This document shows positions 8,309 to 15,504 of a stretch of DNA of 37,253 nucleotides, piece by piece. The position numbers and the translations under genes are program-made. Position 1 is the stretch's first letter; each line of letters starts with the position of its first letter. The notes under the pieces are model-generated. The model ran no database searches and was not told the origin of the DNA. It saw nothing but the letters and a program-made list of their open reading frames with translations. This stretch comes from Candidatus Bathyarchaeota archaeon (GTDB lineage Archaea > Thermoproteota > Bathyarchaeia > 40CM-2-53-6 > FEN-987), in the NCBI GenBank assembly GCA_022865625.1, contig JALHTB010000168.1:1-37253 (forward strand). Reading direction: 5' to 3'.

Positions 8309-8695
8309 ATGCTACTTCGTCAGATGCTGTGGGCGCCGCGTCGGATCCCGGTTTGCGTCTTCGAAAGAACTTCTAGGGGCATCTTTTCATCCGATCATCG
8401 ACTGATCTTCCTGGGACGCTTGACTGTCTCCCCTGTCCTCTTCATGGGTGCAACGGGATACTTCGCCTACCTGTCCAATCGTTCTCGCTTTCGCTCCGCC
8501 GTACTATCTGAATTGAGGCGCATCATGTCATTCGCAGACCTCGACACCACGTATCAGGTGGAGAACTGGTTCATGAAGAAGAACCGGTTGTTTGTCCACG
8601 TTGCAGAGAAAGGACAACGAATCGGGCAAAGGCTGGATTCGTCAACCAAGCGATTTCTGCCTCGCTTCGGACGAAAGCCCTCCGGTCCTCAGTAG
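8309..8695 (+). CDS. Possible small hypothetical protein
   Basis: 128 codons from ATG. The middle (LIFLGRLTVSPVLFMGATGYFAYL) could be a membrane segment, and the C-terminal half is basic and helical (FRSAVLSELRRIMSF, FVHVAEKGQRIGQRL). A TATA-like GCTTAAGATG at about 8268 would allow a leaderless or short-leader transcript. I recognise no family, and the N-terminal 20 residues look less like coding sequence. It may be real only in its second half or spurious. Confidence 0.35.
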   Translation: MLLRQMLWAPRRIPVCVFERTSRGIFSSDHRLIFLGRLTVSPVLFMGATGYFAYLSNRSRFRSAVLSELRRIMSFADLDTTYQVENWFMKKNRLFVHVAEKGQRIGQRLDSSTKRFLPRFGRKPSGPQ

Positions 8696-9130
8696 AGAAG
8701 GATCCTCCGACCAACTAAGCCCTCTGCTATCAGAAGGCATCTTGGCTCCATGCCAACGATCAAGTCCAAGCATTTCGCTTTCTTGAATGATCCTTCACAC
8801 CCGGACAGACTGAGACCTCATTGGCTGGAGCCCAGAGGCCTTCCGAAGCGGCGCGCTAAGGATCAACAAGAACCCATAACGATCGTAGGACACGATCGCC
8901 AGGGCGTATGACACCAGCGAGAGGGGGAATGACACCGTTGGTTTTCGAGCAGCAGAGATCACTTGTCTGGTTGGCATGACAAATGCAGCTTTATTATCTA
9001 TAGTGGGGTAATTCAGCGGCTTCAGTATCATTGCTAACAGGCAACCATCATGTTTTGGCACAACGGAGAGCCCACTTACCCCATATGGGAATGCTTATGC
9101 GGCCTCCCACCATTCTATACTATGGGGTAA
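8696..9130. other. Intergenic stretch with TGGGGTAA repeats
   Basis: About 435 bases without a convincing gene. It holds three copies of a TGGGGTAA-type motif: 9004-9013 forward, 9076-9086 inverted (TTACCCCATATGGG), and 9122-9131 forward, the last beside the start of the next gene. The 88-codon minus-strand frame at 8795-9061 runs through the first repeat and shows no domain. Confidence 0.4.
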
Positions 9131-9136
9131 TTGCGA

Positions 9137-9568
9137 ATGGCAATTCCCGAGACGGCAAAGGACAAGGAATACTGGGCCGAGTACATGAAGAAGCACGGTT
9201 TCGTGACTCCCAGGATCGAAGCTGATCGAACGAGCATAGGCGACCTCAAGATATTCTGCAGTATACTGTTTCCATACAATCCGCGAAAGGCAGAACTGGC
9301 GGAGGCAATTTTTCGCGAAATGAGCCGAGGCAAGCTGAGCAGAGTTGAACTCTACAAAGACCTAGCACCAAGACTAATTCGTGAGAAGCATTGCTCTGCC
9401 AGAACTCTAAGCCAGACATGGCAGTCACTGTTGAGGAGCGGTCTTCTGAGCCGTGCGAGAAGGAATGAGCCCGCGCAGCTGAGCGACAAGTTCTCGAACA
9501 GGCTAGAAATGCTGGCTCGATACTGGCGTGAGAGGATTGTCGAGATACCTAGAGGAGAACTGGCCTAG
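9137..9568 (+). CDS. Winged-helix-like DNA-binding protein, unknown role
   Basis: 143 residues from the ATG at 9137 (a TTG at 9131 adds two). The central part, RKAELAEAIFREMSRGKLSRVELYKDLAPRLI...SARTLSQTWQSLLRSGLL, has the helix pattern of a winged-helix domain in which ARTLSQTWQSLLRSGLL would be recognition helix and wing. The C-terminus is a basic helix. A TATA-like TCTATACTA at about 9113-9121 sits some 20 bases before the ATG, so the mRNA may be leaderless. The TGGGGTAA repeats between promoter and start suggest autoregulation; this is inference. Confidence 0.6.
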   Translation: MAIPETAKDKEYWAEYMKKHGFVTPRIEADRTSIGDLKIFCSILFPYNPRKAELAEAIFREMSRGKLSRVELYKDLAPRLIREKHCSARTLSQTWQSLLRSGLLSRARRNEPAQLSDKFSNRLEMLARYWRERIVEIPRGELA

Positions 9569-9740
9569 CCGAACAGTCTTCTACGCAGTCGAAGTGTTTG
9601 GCAAGTTCCTTGGTACAGAGAGCATTGAGTCTGGGAAGGTAGTCGGATTGGTCGACAACTCCTCTTGACGGCTGGGCTTGTGGGGCCGACTTTGAGGTTT
9701 CGATTTTTTGGATTGTTCCGGAACGCTCCAGTTTATTGGA

Positions 9741-10199
9741 TTACGTGGTGTATTTCGTTTCGGTCTTCACCGGCGCGTGTGAAGCTGCCGGACCTGGAAG
9801 CGGAGGCAGTGGTGGTGGAATTCCGATAGTTTTCGAGATCAGAATTGCTTCTGCGATTGCAGTACTTGACACCGCCTGGACAATCTGCACAGGAGGGGAC
9901 TTCTGCTGCTTGTGTTCCTGAAGCATCTTCTGAACTTCATCTCTCTCGCCCTGGACCCGTGCACGTCCCCTAATGCTGATCTGGGCGATCGCAGGCGTAA
10001 AGTTGACCGTGAAGATGAATGGAGCTTGCAGGCTCCCGTCAGTCTGCTCCTCCATCCCGAGCATGTTGATGTTCACAGCTATCTGAATCTGAGATGGCAG
10101 TTCCCTCTCAACATCCCATAGACGCTCACCCGAGAGGTTCGTTACAAACACGTTGACCTTCAGCAATCGAAACCACACGCCCACTACCCTCTTGCTCAC
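9741..10199 (-). CDS. Conserved archaeal protein of unknown function with Pro-rich tail
   Basis: 152 residues. Residues 1-80 are a beta-rich domain (VVGVWFRLLKVNVFVTNL...IQIAVNINMLG...APFIFTVNFTPAIAQISIRGRARV) with an overall SecB-like alternation of strands; helices follow (ERDEVQKMLQEHKQQ, IVQAVSSTAIAEAILISKTIG), then a proline-rich disordered tail (PPPLPPLPGP). I recall similar proteins in several archaeal groups but none with a known role, and the SecB comparison is only structural guesswork. Start is GTG at 10199; AGAGGGG runs directly into it, so a downstream GTG (residue 6) is possible. Confidence 0.65.
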   Translation of the reverse strand: MSKRVVGVWFRLLKVNVFVTNLSGERLWDVERELPSQIQIAVNINMLGMEEQTDGSLQAPFIFTVNFTPAIAQISIRGRARVQGERDEVQKMLQEHKQQKSPPVQIVQAVSSTAIAEAILISKTIGIPPPLPPLPGPAASHAPVKTETKYTT

Positions 10200-10340
10200 C
10201 CCTCTTTAATCTTGTCAAATTGACACCAGAATAGGCCAGAACCTTGACAGCGTATGCCAAATCAATGATTTATGTGTGCGTTCCATTATGCGTTCCGAAT
10301 TCCGTCACACTTTGGAACGGAAACTACGACCCATTGCGAG

Positions 10341-10601
10341 ATGATTGAATTGCTCGAAGTTTTAGCAAATTACGTCGCAACGAGAAAAAGAGGAAGAAAC
10401 GGAAAAACGTACGAATCGCCGCGAATCTATCTTCCGACGAAGCTGACGTGCGATTCGGCCTTCCCCCTGGCCGGAAGGCTAGTCAGGGTGAGAGTAAGAG
10501 CGGAAGGCCGTCGCCTGCTCGTTGAGAGGGCTTCTAGGAGGGATCTGGAGAGGTTCGGCGAGCTGCCCACGAAACGTAAGAGAAGAAGAAAACGTAGATA
10601 G
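10341..10601 (+). CDS. Small basic archaeal protein
   Basis: 86 residues from the ATG at 10341; an upstream in-frame ATG at 10272 adds 23 residues of unlikely composition (MCAFHYAFRIPSHFG). The domain has the look of a small SH3-like or beta-barrel fold: SPRIYLPTKLTCDSAFPLAGRLVRVRVRAEGRRLLVERAS. It ends in a very basic tail TKRKRRRKRR, which implies nucleic-acid or ribosome contact. No family recognised. It converges on the PPAT gene, with nine bases between stops. Confidence 0.55.
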   Translation: MIELLEVLANYVATRKRGRNGKTYESPRIYLPTKLTCDSAFPLAGRLVRVRVRAEGRRLLVERASRRDLERFGELPTKRKRRRKRR

Positions 10602-10610
10602 TGCTCGGTG

Positions 10611-11126
10611 CTAGCGGCGAAGTCGCGCATGGCGCGGCTTGTGATTGTGGGCAAGATAGCCTTCTTGATCTATCTCTCCTGCCCGAATGCGTGTTGAAGA
10701 GATAGGCTTGAAGTCTTCAGCTAGAACCATTCTGATAGAGACAACGCGTAGAGGGTTCAGTCCACGCCGTTTCCTGATGGCGTTGATCCTCTCCGCCATC
10801 TTCTTCGTCATTCTGCTCACGACAAGTGCACGAACTGTTGAATCGTTGATTGCAGGGCCGTAGGGGTCGTCAAGGGGGACTATCTTTGCTCTCTCGTCAA
10901 GCCCTTCATTCTCGAGGAATGAGAGTAGCTCGTGCCTTCTCTCCGGGTAAGGGTCAACTCGATGACCTTTCCTTAGCTGTCGCACGAAGCCGTTTCTGCT
11001 GAGTCCGATTAGGACCTTGTCGCCTGCACGAAAGGCCGTTCTGAGAAGGATCTTGTGGCCCCTGTGAAGGGAATCGAATGTTCCTCCAACTGCAACTTCC
11101 GGAAAGGTCCTTTTGGGCCCTGTCAT
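10611..11126 (-). CDS. coaD: Archaeal phosphopantetheine adenylyltransferase
   Basis: 171 residues, the archaeal/eukaryotic-type PPAT. The nucleotidyltransferase signature is VAVGGTFDSLHRGHKILL (T/H-x-G-H), and ISSTRIRAGEI near the C-terminus is the second nucleotide-binding motif. It joins ATP and 4'-phosphopantetheine to dephospho-CoA and pyrophosphate. Its ATG overlaps the pantoate kinase stop by four bases, so two CoA-pathway enzymes are coupled. A basic C-terminal tail follows. The symbol coaD is used by function; the archaeal family is distinct from bacterial CoaD. Confidence 0.93.
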   Translation of the reverse strand: MTGPKRTFPEVAVGGTFDSLHRGHKILLRTAFRAGDKVLIGLSRNGFVRQLRKGHRVDPYPERRHELLSFLENEGLDERAKIVPLDDPYGPAINDSTVRALVVSRMTKKMAERINAIRKRRGLNPLRVVSIRMVLAEDFKPISSTRIRAGEIDQEGYLAHNHKPRHARLRR

Positions 11127-12049
11127 AAGAGTCGCGCTCCTACAAAGTCAATGTCACATGAGAAAGCCGTCACCCTCGGGAATTCCTTCTTCGCGAGCGT
11201 GACAATACGATGGGCTATGTCCTCTTCGGCGATTGCGTGGACGGCCTGCCCAACCATGTTCTGAGTGGCGCCAATCGCTCCTGCATCGTTCATTAGATCC
11301 AAAAGCCGGGCGGTTCGGCGATCCATTAGGCCAAGTGCAATGGCGAATGTCTTTGATGCTTCCATGAAATTCCGTGGTGTGGGGTTACTCGCAATCGACC
11401 GAAAGGCTGACCTTCCGAGCGCGTTGACTCTTTCCCTGACTCTCTTTGAGCGCAAAACGGCTTTGGTAGATATTGGGCCGAAACAAGCTGAGACCACCTT
11501 GAGTCTCGGCGAGACTGGAAGCCTGTCGATCACTGCAATGCCCGGGGCGCCGGCCTTCTTGGTGATGACGAAACCACCGGTAAGAATGGGCCCTACGGTC
11601 CCGAGCCCGGTTCCGCTGGCGATCTCTGCAAGATGAGCTACTGTTCCAAGATGGTTCACCGAGAGTCCCAAGCCTGCAGCTTCTGCGAATGCAAGAGCAG
11701 CGGAAAGAGCCCCGGCCGCGCTGGCACCGTAACCTGCACCGATGGGGATGCGAACATTATGCTCGACCGTCACAAAATACTTCTCACGGCTCAGTGCAAG
11801 TAGCCTCGAGACTGTGGAGATAGTCGTCTTGGCGTTGCGAGCAACTCTACCGTTTATTCGCACTACGACTTTCGACTTGCCCGCGGGCTTCAGGCGGAGC
11901 TTTGTCATAATCCCTCGTGAGACCACGATGCCTCCTCCTCTCGCTCCAGCGCGAGCCGGATTCTTGAACCGTCGGCCGTCGGGCCGCCTGTCCTTGATCT
12001 CGAAGAAGCTCGAGATCCCCGCAGGTGAGAAAGCCCTTGCTTCAGGCAT
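11123..12049 (-). CDS. Pantoate kinase (GHMP family)
   Basis: 308 residues of the archaeal pantoate kinase family. The GHMP ATP-binding loop is IPIGAGYGASAAGALSAALAFAEAAGL; GTGLGTVGPILTGGFVITKKAGAPG is the second glycine-rich block. In archaea this enzyme phosphorylates pantoate, replacing the bacterial PanC-then-CoaA order. The N-terminus begins directly with RAFSPAGISSFFEI, typical for this family. Its start overlaps the end of the ECF-type membrane gene by eight bases and its stop overlaps PPAT by four. Confidence 0.93.
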   Translation of the reverse strand: MPEARAFSPAGISSFFEIKDRRPDGRRFKNPARAGARGGGIVVSRGIMTKLRLKPAGKSKVVVRINGRVARNAKTTISTVSRLLALSREKYFVTVEHNVRIPIGAGYGASAAGALSAALAFAEAAGLGLSVNHLGTVAHLAEIASGTGLGTVGPILTGGFVITKKAGAPGIAVIDRLPVSPRLKVVSACFGPISTKAVLRSKRVRERVNALGRSAFRSIASNPTPRNFMEASKTFAIALGLMDRRTARLLDLMNDAGAIGATQNMVGQAVHAIAEEDIAHRIVTLAKKEFPRVTAFSCDIDFVGARLL

Positions 12050-12797
12050 TGCTATCCTTGCTTCCAGAGGTCCGCAGAATCTTGAGACTCGGGAATGCTG
12101 CTTCGACAGCCCTGACTATCGGAGGGGTGAGTGCCAACAGAAACGGAATCTCGGACATGTAGGTCCAGAGCGTTGTACCGATTGCGAACACTAAGGGCAA
12201 CGGTCCAGAGCCAAGTCCCAACACCTGAGGCATGACAAAAATGGAGCTGTAGGTGACTATTCCGATTCCTATGATCGTGCTTCCGACTCCTAGCCCAATC
12301 GACGACGCGGCTTCAACATTGGCCCAAGACGAGCGAGCCAGGTATGGGACGGCAACCAAAGCCACTACTAGAACGCCAAGCGTAGCTAGAGTGGTTATCG
12401 TCGATCCTGAAAGCGCATAGAGCGCATAGGCAACGATCGCAATCGGAATCAAGATCCCTGCTGCAACCATGGCGAGTTTCCCGTTTCCCCGGAATCTCTT
12501 ACGAGACAAGTACCCGATTATGCCAAAGCATGCGAAGTTTGAAGGGACCCCGACCAGAAGGCTCAGCAGCGGATCGTGGTGGCCGTAGATGACGTCGGCA
12601 ATGAATACTCCAACTGCGGCGCCTACGCCGCCGACCCAGGGACCAAAGAGAACAGCGAAAGCACCTGGAACGAAGACCTGAGGCCAGAACCTCACACCGA
12701 ACATAGTGAGCGGCAGCAGTGTCCAGAGTGCTCCCAGAGCGGCGTAGAGTGCCGCATTTAGGGCGGCGGTTGCTACCTGCAAGGCCGAGAATTTCAT
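12042..12797 (-). CDS. ECF-type transporter S component, likely a CoA-precursor carrier
   Basis: 251 residues, about eight membrane helices. The first half has the S-component pattern: amphipathic start with A-x-x-x-A-x-x-x-A helices, then FVPGAFAVLFGPWVGGVGAAVGVFIADVIYG and LLVGVPSNFACFGIIGYLSRK. The second half (GSTITTLATLG...EIPFLLALTPPIVRAVEAAFP) ends in a cytoplasmic helix. S components bind a vitamin and use a shared energising module elsewhere. Leading an operon with pantoate kinase and PPAT suggests pantoate, pantothenate or a related precursor as substrate; this is inference. It is longer than the usual 180-200 residues. Confidence 0.72.
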   Translation of the reverse strand: MKFSALQVATAALNAALYAALGALWTLLPLTMFGVRFWPQVFVPGAFAVLFGPWVGGVGAAVGVFIADVIYGHHDPLLSLLVGVPSNFACFGIIGYLSRKRFRGNGKLAMVAAGILIPIAIVAYALYALSGSTITTLATLGVLVVALVAVPYLARSSWANVEAASSIGLGVGSTIIGIGIVTYSSIFVMPQVLGLGSGPLPLVFAIGTTLWTYMSEIPFLLALTPPIVRAVEAAFPSLKILRTSGSKDSNA

Positions 12798-12870
12798 GCG
12801 AGATCCGCACGAGGCTCAAGCAGGAACGGTCTTAAGACTTCCCTAGAGATACTGGGCATACCTGCAGAGT

Positions 12871-13389
12871 CTATATAGATGACTCGTTCCATGGACAATA
12901 AACAACGGCCACAACTGCGCTGCCGTACTTGCCTTTCGGGACTTCGATGAATTCTGATCGCGTCTGAATGCTCTCGATGTTGAGCTCTCTTATCTTAGCC
13001 ATTTCTTGGAGCTTCCATTTCAGTTCCTTGTCGATTGATTCTTTGTCCTTGTAGCCATGGGCTTCTGCAACCATTCCATATCGTTGACTAGAAGTAGTGG
13101 TGCCCCAAACCCATGCGACGCCTGCTCCGATGGTCTCGCCTGGGTCTCCATCCATCCTTGCCATGACAGCGAATGTTATGGTCCCTGCAGGAATCTCCTC
13201 ATTCTCCACCATGGTCGAGTCAGCGGGCAGAATCGATGAGACATTCACGAGATTACACTGCGCAATCTTCGCCTTCGCCAGAGCGGCGTCGAAGGCGTTG
13301 AGCGGTGAGACAGAGCTGGTTGCCACTCCACTCGTAACGAAGAATTTCTTGGGTAGGAACGGACTGTGAATCTTCCTAGAATTTGCCAT
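12871..13389 (-). CDS. pdaD: Pyruvoyl-dependent arginine decarboxylase
   Basis: 172 residues. The self-cleavage site is CNLVNVSSILPADS: cleavage between S51 and S52 turns S52 into the pyruvoyl group. Other family blocks are FFVTSGVATSSVSPLNAFDAAL at the start, EEIPAGTITFAVMARMDGDPGETIGAGVAW and the C-terminal SAVVAVVYCPW. It makes agmatine, the entry to archaeal polyamine and agmatidine synthesis; agmatidine modifies the wobble base of tRNA-Ile2. Start ATG at 13389. A TATA-like CCTTAAAAGC on the minus strand at about 13465-13474 would leave a leader of some 50 bases. Confidence 0.93.
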   Translation of the reverse strand: MANSRKIHSPFLPKKFFVTSGVATSSVSPLNAFDAALAKAKIAQCNLVNVSSILPADSTMVENEEIPAGTITFAVMARMDGDPGETIGAGVAWVWGTTTSSQRYGMVAEAHGYKDKESIDKELKWKLQEMAKIRELNIESIQTRSEFIEVPKGKYGSAVVAVVYCPWNESSI

Positions 13390-13674
13390 CTTGAGTTCAG
13401 ATTTCTCCCGGATCTAGTCTTGCTCGCGAATATGTTGCGATGGATTTCGTTACGCATGCTTTCCGCTTTTAAGGTTTAGTATGAGCGAAAAACGCACGCC
13501 TGTTAACGAAAAAGGCGGTTTCTCCTGAAGGTTTCCAAGATCCCTCAAGACACGGACAAGAGAACGATTCACCACCGATGATTTCGCTTTCAACTGTTGA
13601 TTCGAGGACGGAAAGCTACATGGCGCGTCGAGGGGTCAAGGTTTTTACGGACACGCGCGTTCTCAACTGCGTGT

Positions 13675-13831
13675 AGCCCGGTGGTGTAGCGGTCAAACAG
13701 CCTACTGGACTAGGCATAGCAATGGCGCCAGACCAAAGAGGCCACTAGATGGCTCTGGATCCCGCTCGAAGGAGAAGAAACCTGCCGACGGGAGACTTCA
13801 AGCCCGACTTCGAATCTCCCCCGGGCTACCA
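13675..13831 (+). tRNA. tRNA-Gln-like gene with intervening sequences, CCA encoded
   Basis: The acceptor strand AGCCCGG (13675-13681) pairs perfectly with CCGGGCT (13821-13827), followed by discriminator A and genomic CCA (13829-13831). A D arm follows (GTGTAGCGGTCAAACA, 13684-13699). T-stem halves GGGAG (13790-13794) and CTCCC (13816-13820) enclose T loop TTCGAAT (13809-13815) but are separated by 21 bases instead of 7. The whole is 157 bases, about 80 too many. GGACT (13707-13711) and CTGGATCC (13755-13762) would join into a Gln CUG anticodon loop. An intron of about 43 bases there, a second downstream and the 14-base insert in the T arm are inferred; exact anticodon-arm joints could not be resolved and about three extra bases remain. 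A1-U72 fits archaeal tRNA-Gln. A broken gene is the alternative. Confidence 0.68.
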
Positions 13832-13963
13832 CATTCCAAGGTTAATGTCTCCAAGCTTGAATCTCTTCTATGCTATCCGACTTGACCCTCAAAGAGTGTT
13901 TTCAGCCGCGGTTGCGCGGGTTCGTGAGGACCCTGTTGGTTTCTGGATGAGTCAGCTTGATCT

Positions 13964-14164
13964 TCATAGGTTCAGCTTCCTAACCCAGCCTTCCAGGATG
14001 CTGGCGATCAACTCGTCAGGGTTGAGCGAGCTGCTGATGGCTTCCAAGTAGGCGAGAATCCTCCGATACGTCGGATACGGAATCATGACGCTGATGTGAC
14101 CGTTCTCTTCCGGTGAGTCGTTCCTGAAAACGTTTGGTACCGCATTCTGATCAGACGAGGTCAT
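13964..14164 (-). CDS. Small ribbon-helix-helix-like protein
   Basis: 66 residues. GHISVMIPYPTYRRILAYLEAISSSLNPDELIASILEGWVRKLNL has a strand followed by two helices, as in ribbon-helix-helix repressors (strand ISVMIP, helix TYRRILAYLEAI, helix PDELIASILEGWVRKL). A TATA-like GGGATATGAG lies about 28 bases before the ATG on the minus strand, consistent with a leaderless mRNA. It lies downstream of the tRNA gene, facing it. Too short for a firm family call. Confidence 0.45.
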   Translation of the reverse strand: MTSSDQNAVPNVFRNDSPEENGHISVMIPYPTYRRILAYLEAISSSLNPDELIASILEGWVRKLNL

Positions 14165-14699
14165 ACCGAGAGCACGGAATCAACTCAACTCATATCCCGC
14201 AAGGTGAATCCAACGGACGGAAAGAGACGACCGAAACTGGTTTAACATGTTTGCTTGTTGAAAGACAGCAAAAGAACGATTGGATCAAGGGTGATCGGTT
14301 GACCAAATGGGAGCATAAGTACCTGAGTGATGTTCCGGAAGTCTGGGACAAGAAATACGTTAAGGCGGCGTATGCTTGTCTCCAAGGCAACCCTACCTTC
14401 GGCCACCTGATCCCCGGCAGACTCTTCCGATCCAAGAGAGCTGAGCCAAGTGACGGTTGTTCCCTTAGGACGATTGTCTGTGTAATCGTATAAGCAGTCG
14501 CAACACCTGATGTTACAAACTGTGCAAGCAATACGGTTGCTGACGAATGGTTCAGGCAATGCTTCTAGGGACTGGACCGGGGCTCCGACCCGCCCTGAGC
14601 TACGAACAATACTTGCTCGTTATCCCCTCAGGTCACTAAGAACCATCGTTAATAGCTCGCGGTTGATTGCACCTAACGGAAGGCGCCGTTACAGGTTGC
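14165..14699. other. Gene-poor stretch
   Basis: 535 bases without a gene I can support. The plus-strand frame 14134-14493 has a stretch of plausible protein composition (NDWIKGDRLTKWEHKYLSDV, then VWDKKYVKAAYACLQGNP) but no good start codon beside it and no recognised domain; it could be a decayed gene. No RNA gene seen. Confidence 0.35.
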
Positions 14700-15269
14700 T
14701 CACCGCTCAGCGGGCGTTGTGTTTTCGGCGTGTTGTTTGATCTCCTTTCTCATGTCACGTAGGCCTTCCTCAAGCTCCTCGACAAGGTCGTCCACAGCCG
14801 CCTCGTCCTGGTCCAGCAGGATCAAACGCTCAGCACGGACAAGGTTGGCAAGAACCTCCATAGCATGCAGACGTGCTTTCGCGTGCGCTGCGGCCTCCTC
14901 GCTCTTTGCGAACTCGTAGGCTCTCAGTACTGCGTCCCATGTGAGATGTTCAAGCTCCTCACGCTTCGGTTTGGCTGGCAACCCGGCAGAGACAACGACC
15001 AGCTCACGATAGGTAAGAATAAACTTCTTTACCGAGCGGATGAAGTGATCCAAACGGACCCCCGATTCACCGAATTGGGGCCCCGTTTCAATCAAGTGCT
15101 GCCTCACCAGATCTCGCAGATATTCGGAGAACGTGATTCCGCGTTTCAGTGCAAGCGCCCTCAAGCCAGCTATGTATGGCTCTGGAAGGCGCATCTTGAC
15201 ACGAGGACCGATCCGATCGCGTGGCAAAACCCTCACGTGAGCCGCAGGGCCGCTTGATAGGGCCTGCAT
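14700..15269 (-). CDS. Ribbon-helix-helix protein with long helical C-terminal part
   Basis: 189 residues. Residues 24-61 (VKMRLPEPYIAGLRALALKRGITFSEYLRDLVRQHL) are a ribbon-helix-helix DNA-binding domain: strand, helix, turn at RGIT, second helix. The rest is helical, with a C-terminal acidic coiled-coil-like region (LLDQDEAAVDDLVEELEEGL). It may be a regulator, a plasmid-type accessory protein or an antitoxin. Start ATG at 15269; GTG at residue 12 is an alternative that keeps the domain. It lies outside the transposon, its start some 200 bases from the left end, and is not part of it. Confidence 0.65.
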   Translation of the reverse strand: MQALSSGPAAHVRVLPRDRIGPRVKMRLPEPYIAGLRALALKRGITFSEYLRDLVRQHLIETGPQFGESGVRLDHFIRSVKKFILTYRELVVVSAGLPAKPKREELEHLTWDAVLRAYEFAKSEEAAAHAKARLHAMEVLANLVRAERLILLDQDEAAVDDLVEELEEGLRDMRKEIKQHAENTTPAER

Positions 15270-15472
15270 GGGATGAGAACTTGGATGTGGCCGTCAGCCT
15301 CGACCACGTAGCGAACGATTCTAACGCTCATGCTTCTCCAATGCGAAGGGCGAGCCTGATCAAGAATGAGGGAACCACAGTGGAGGCAGAGGCCAACGAA
15401 AGTAGTCGCGATATGTCTCGGTTGAGACTCCGATTCCTGAGTCGGCTAGTCTCCTGCGATTGTTCTACTCCA

Positions 15473-15480
15473 CCAAACCC
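15473..15480 (+). repeat. Target-site duplication, left copy (CCAAACCC)
   Basis: CCAAACCC directly abuts the left terminal repeat and is repeated exactly at 20271-20278 next to the right terminal repeat. Eight bases is the duplication length of IS6-family elements. Confidence 0.85.
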
Positions 15481-15494
15481 GGTTCTGGTAACTT
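15481..15494 (+). repeat. Left terminal inverted repeat
   Basis: GGTTCTGGTAACTT, inverted and identical at 20257-20270. The transposase stop codon (15505) lies just inside it. Confidence 0.88.
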
Positions 15495-15504
15495 AGATAG
15501 GGGG

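Noticed and set aside
8795..9061. 88-codon minus-strand frame
   Set aside because: No domain; it runs through the TGGGGTAA repeat and has no promoter or ribosome binding site.
13749..14051. 100-codon plus-strand frame
   Set aside because: It begins inside the tRNA gene and overlaps an RHH-like gene on the other strand; composition is not protein-like.
14134..14493. 119-codon plus-strand frame
   Set aside because: Part looks like protein but there is no sound start, no domain, and it overlaps the RHH-like gene start; left as possible decayed gene.
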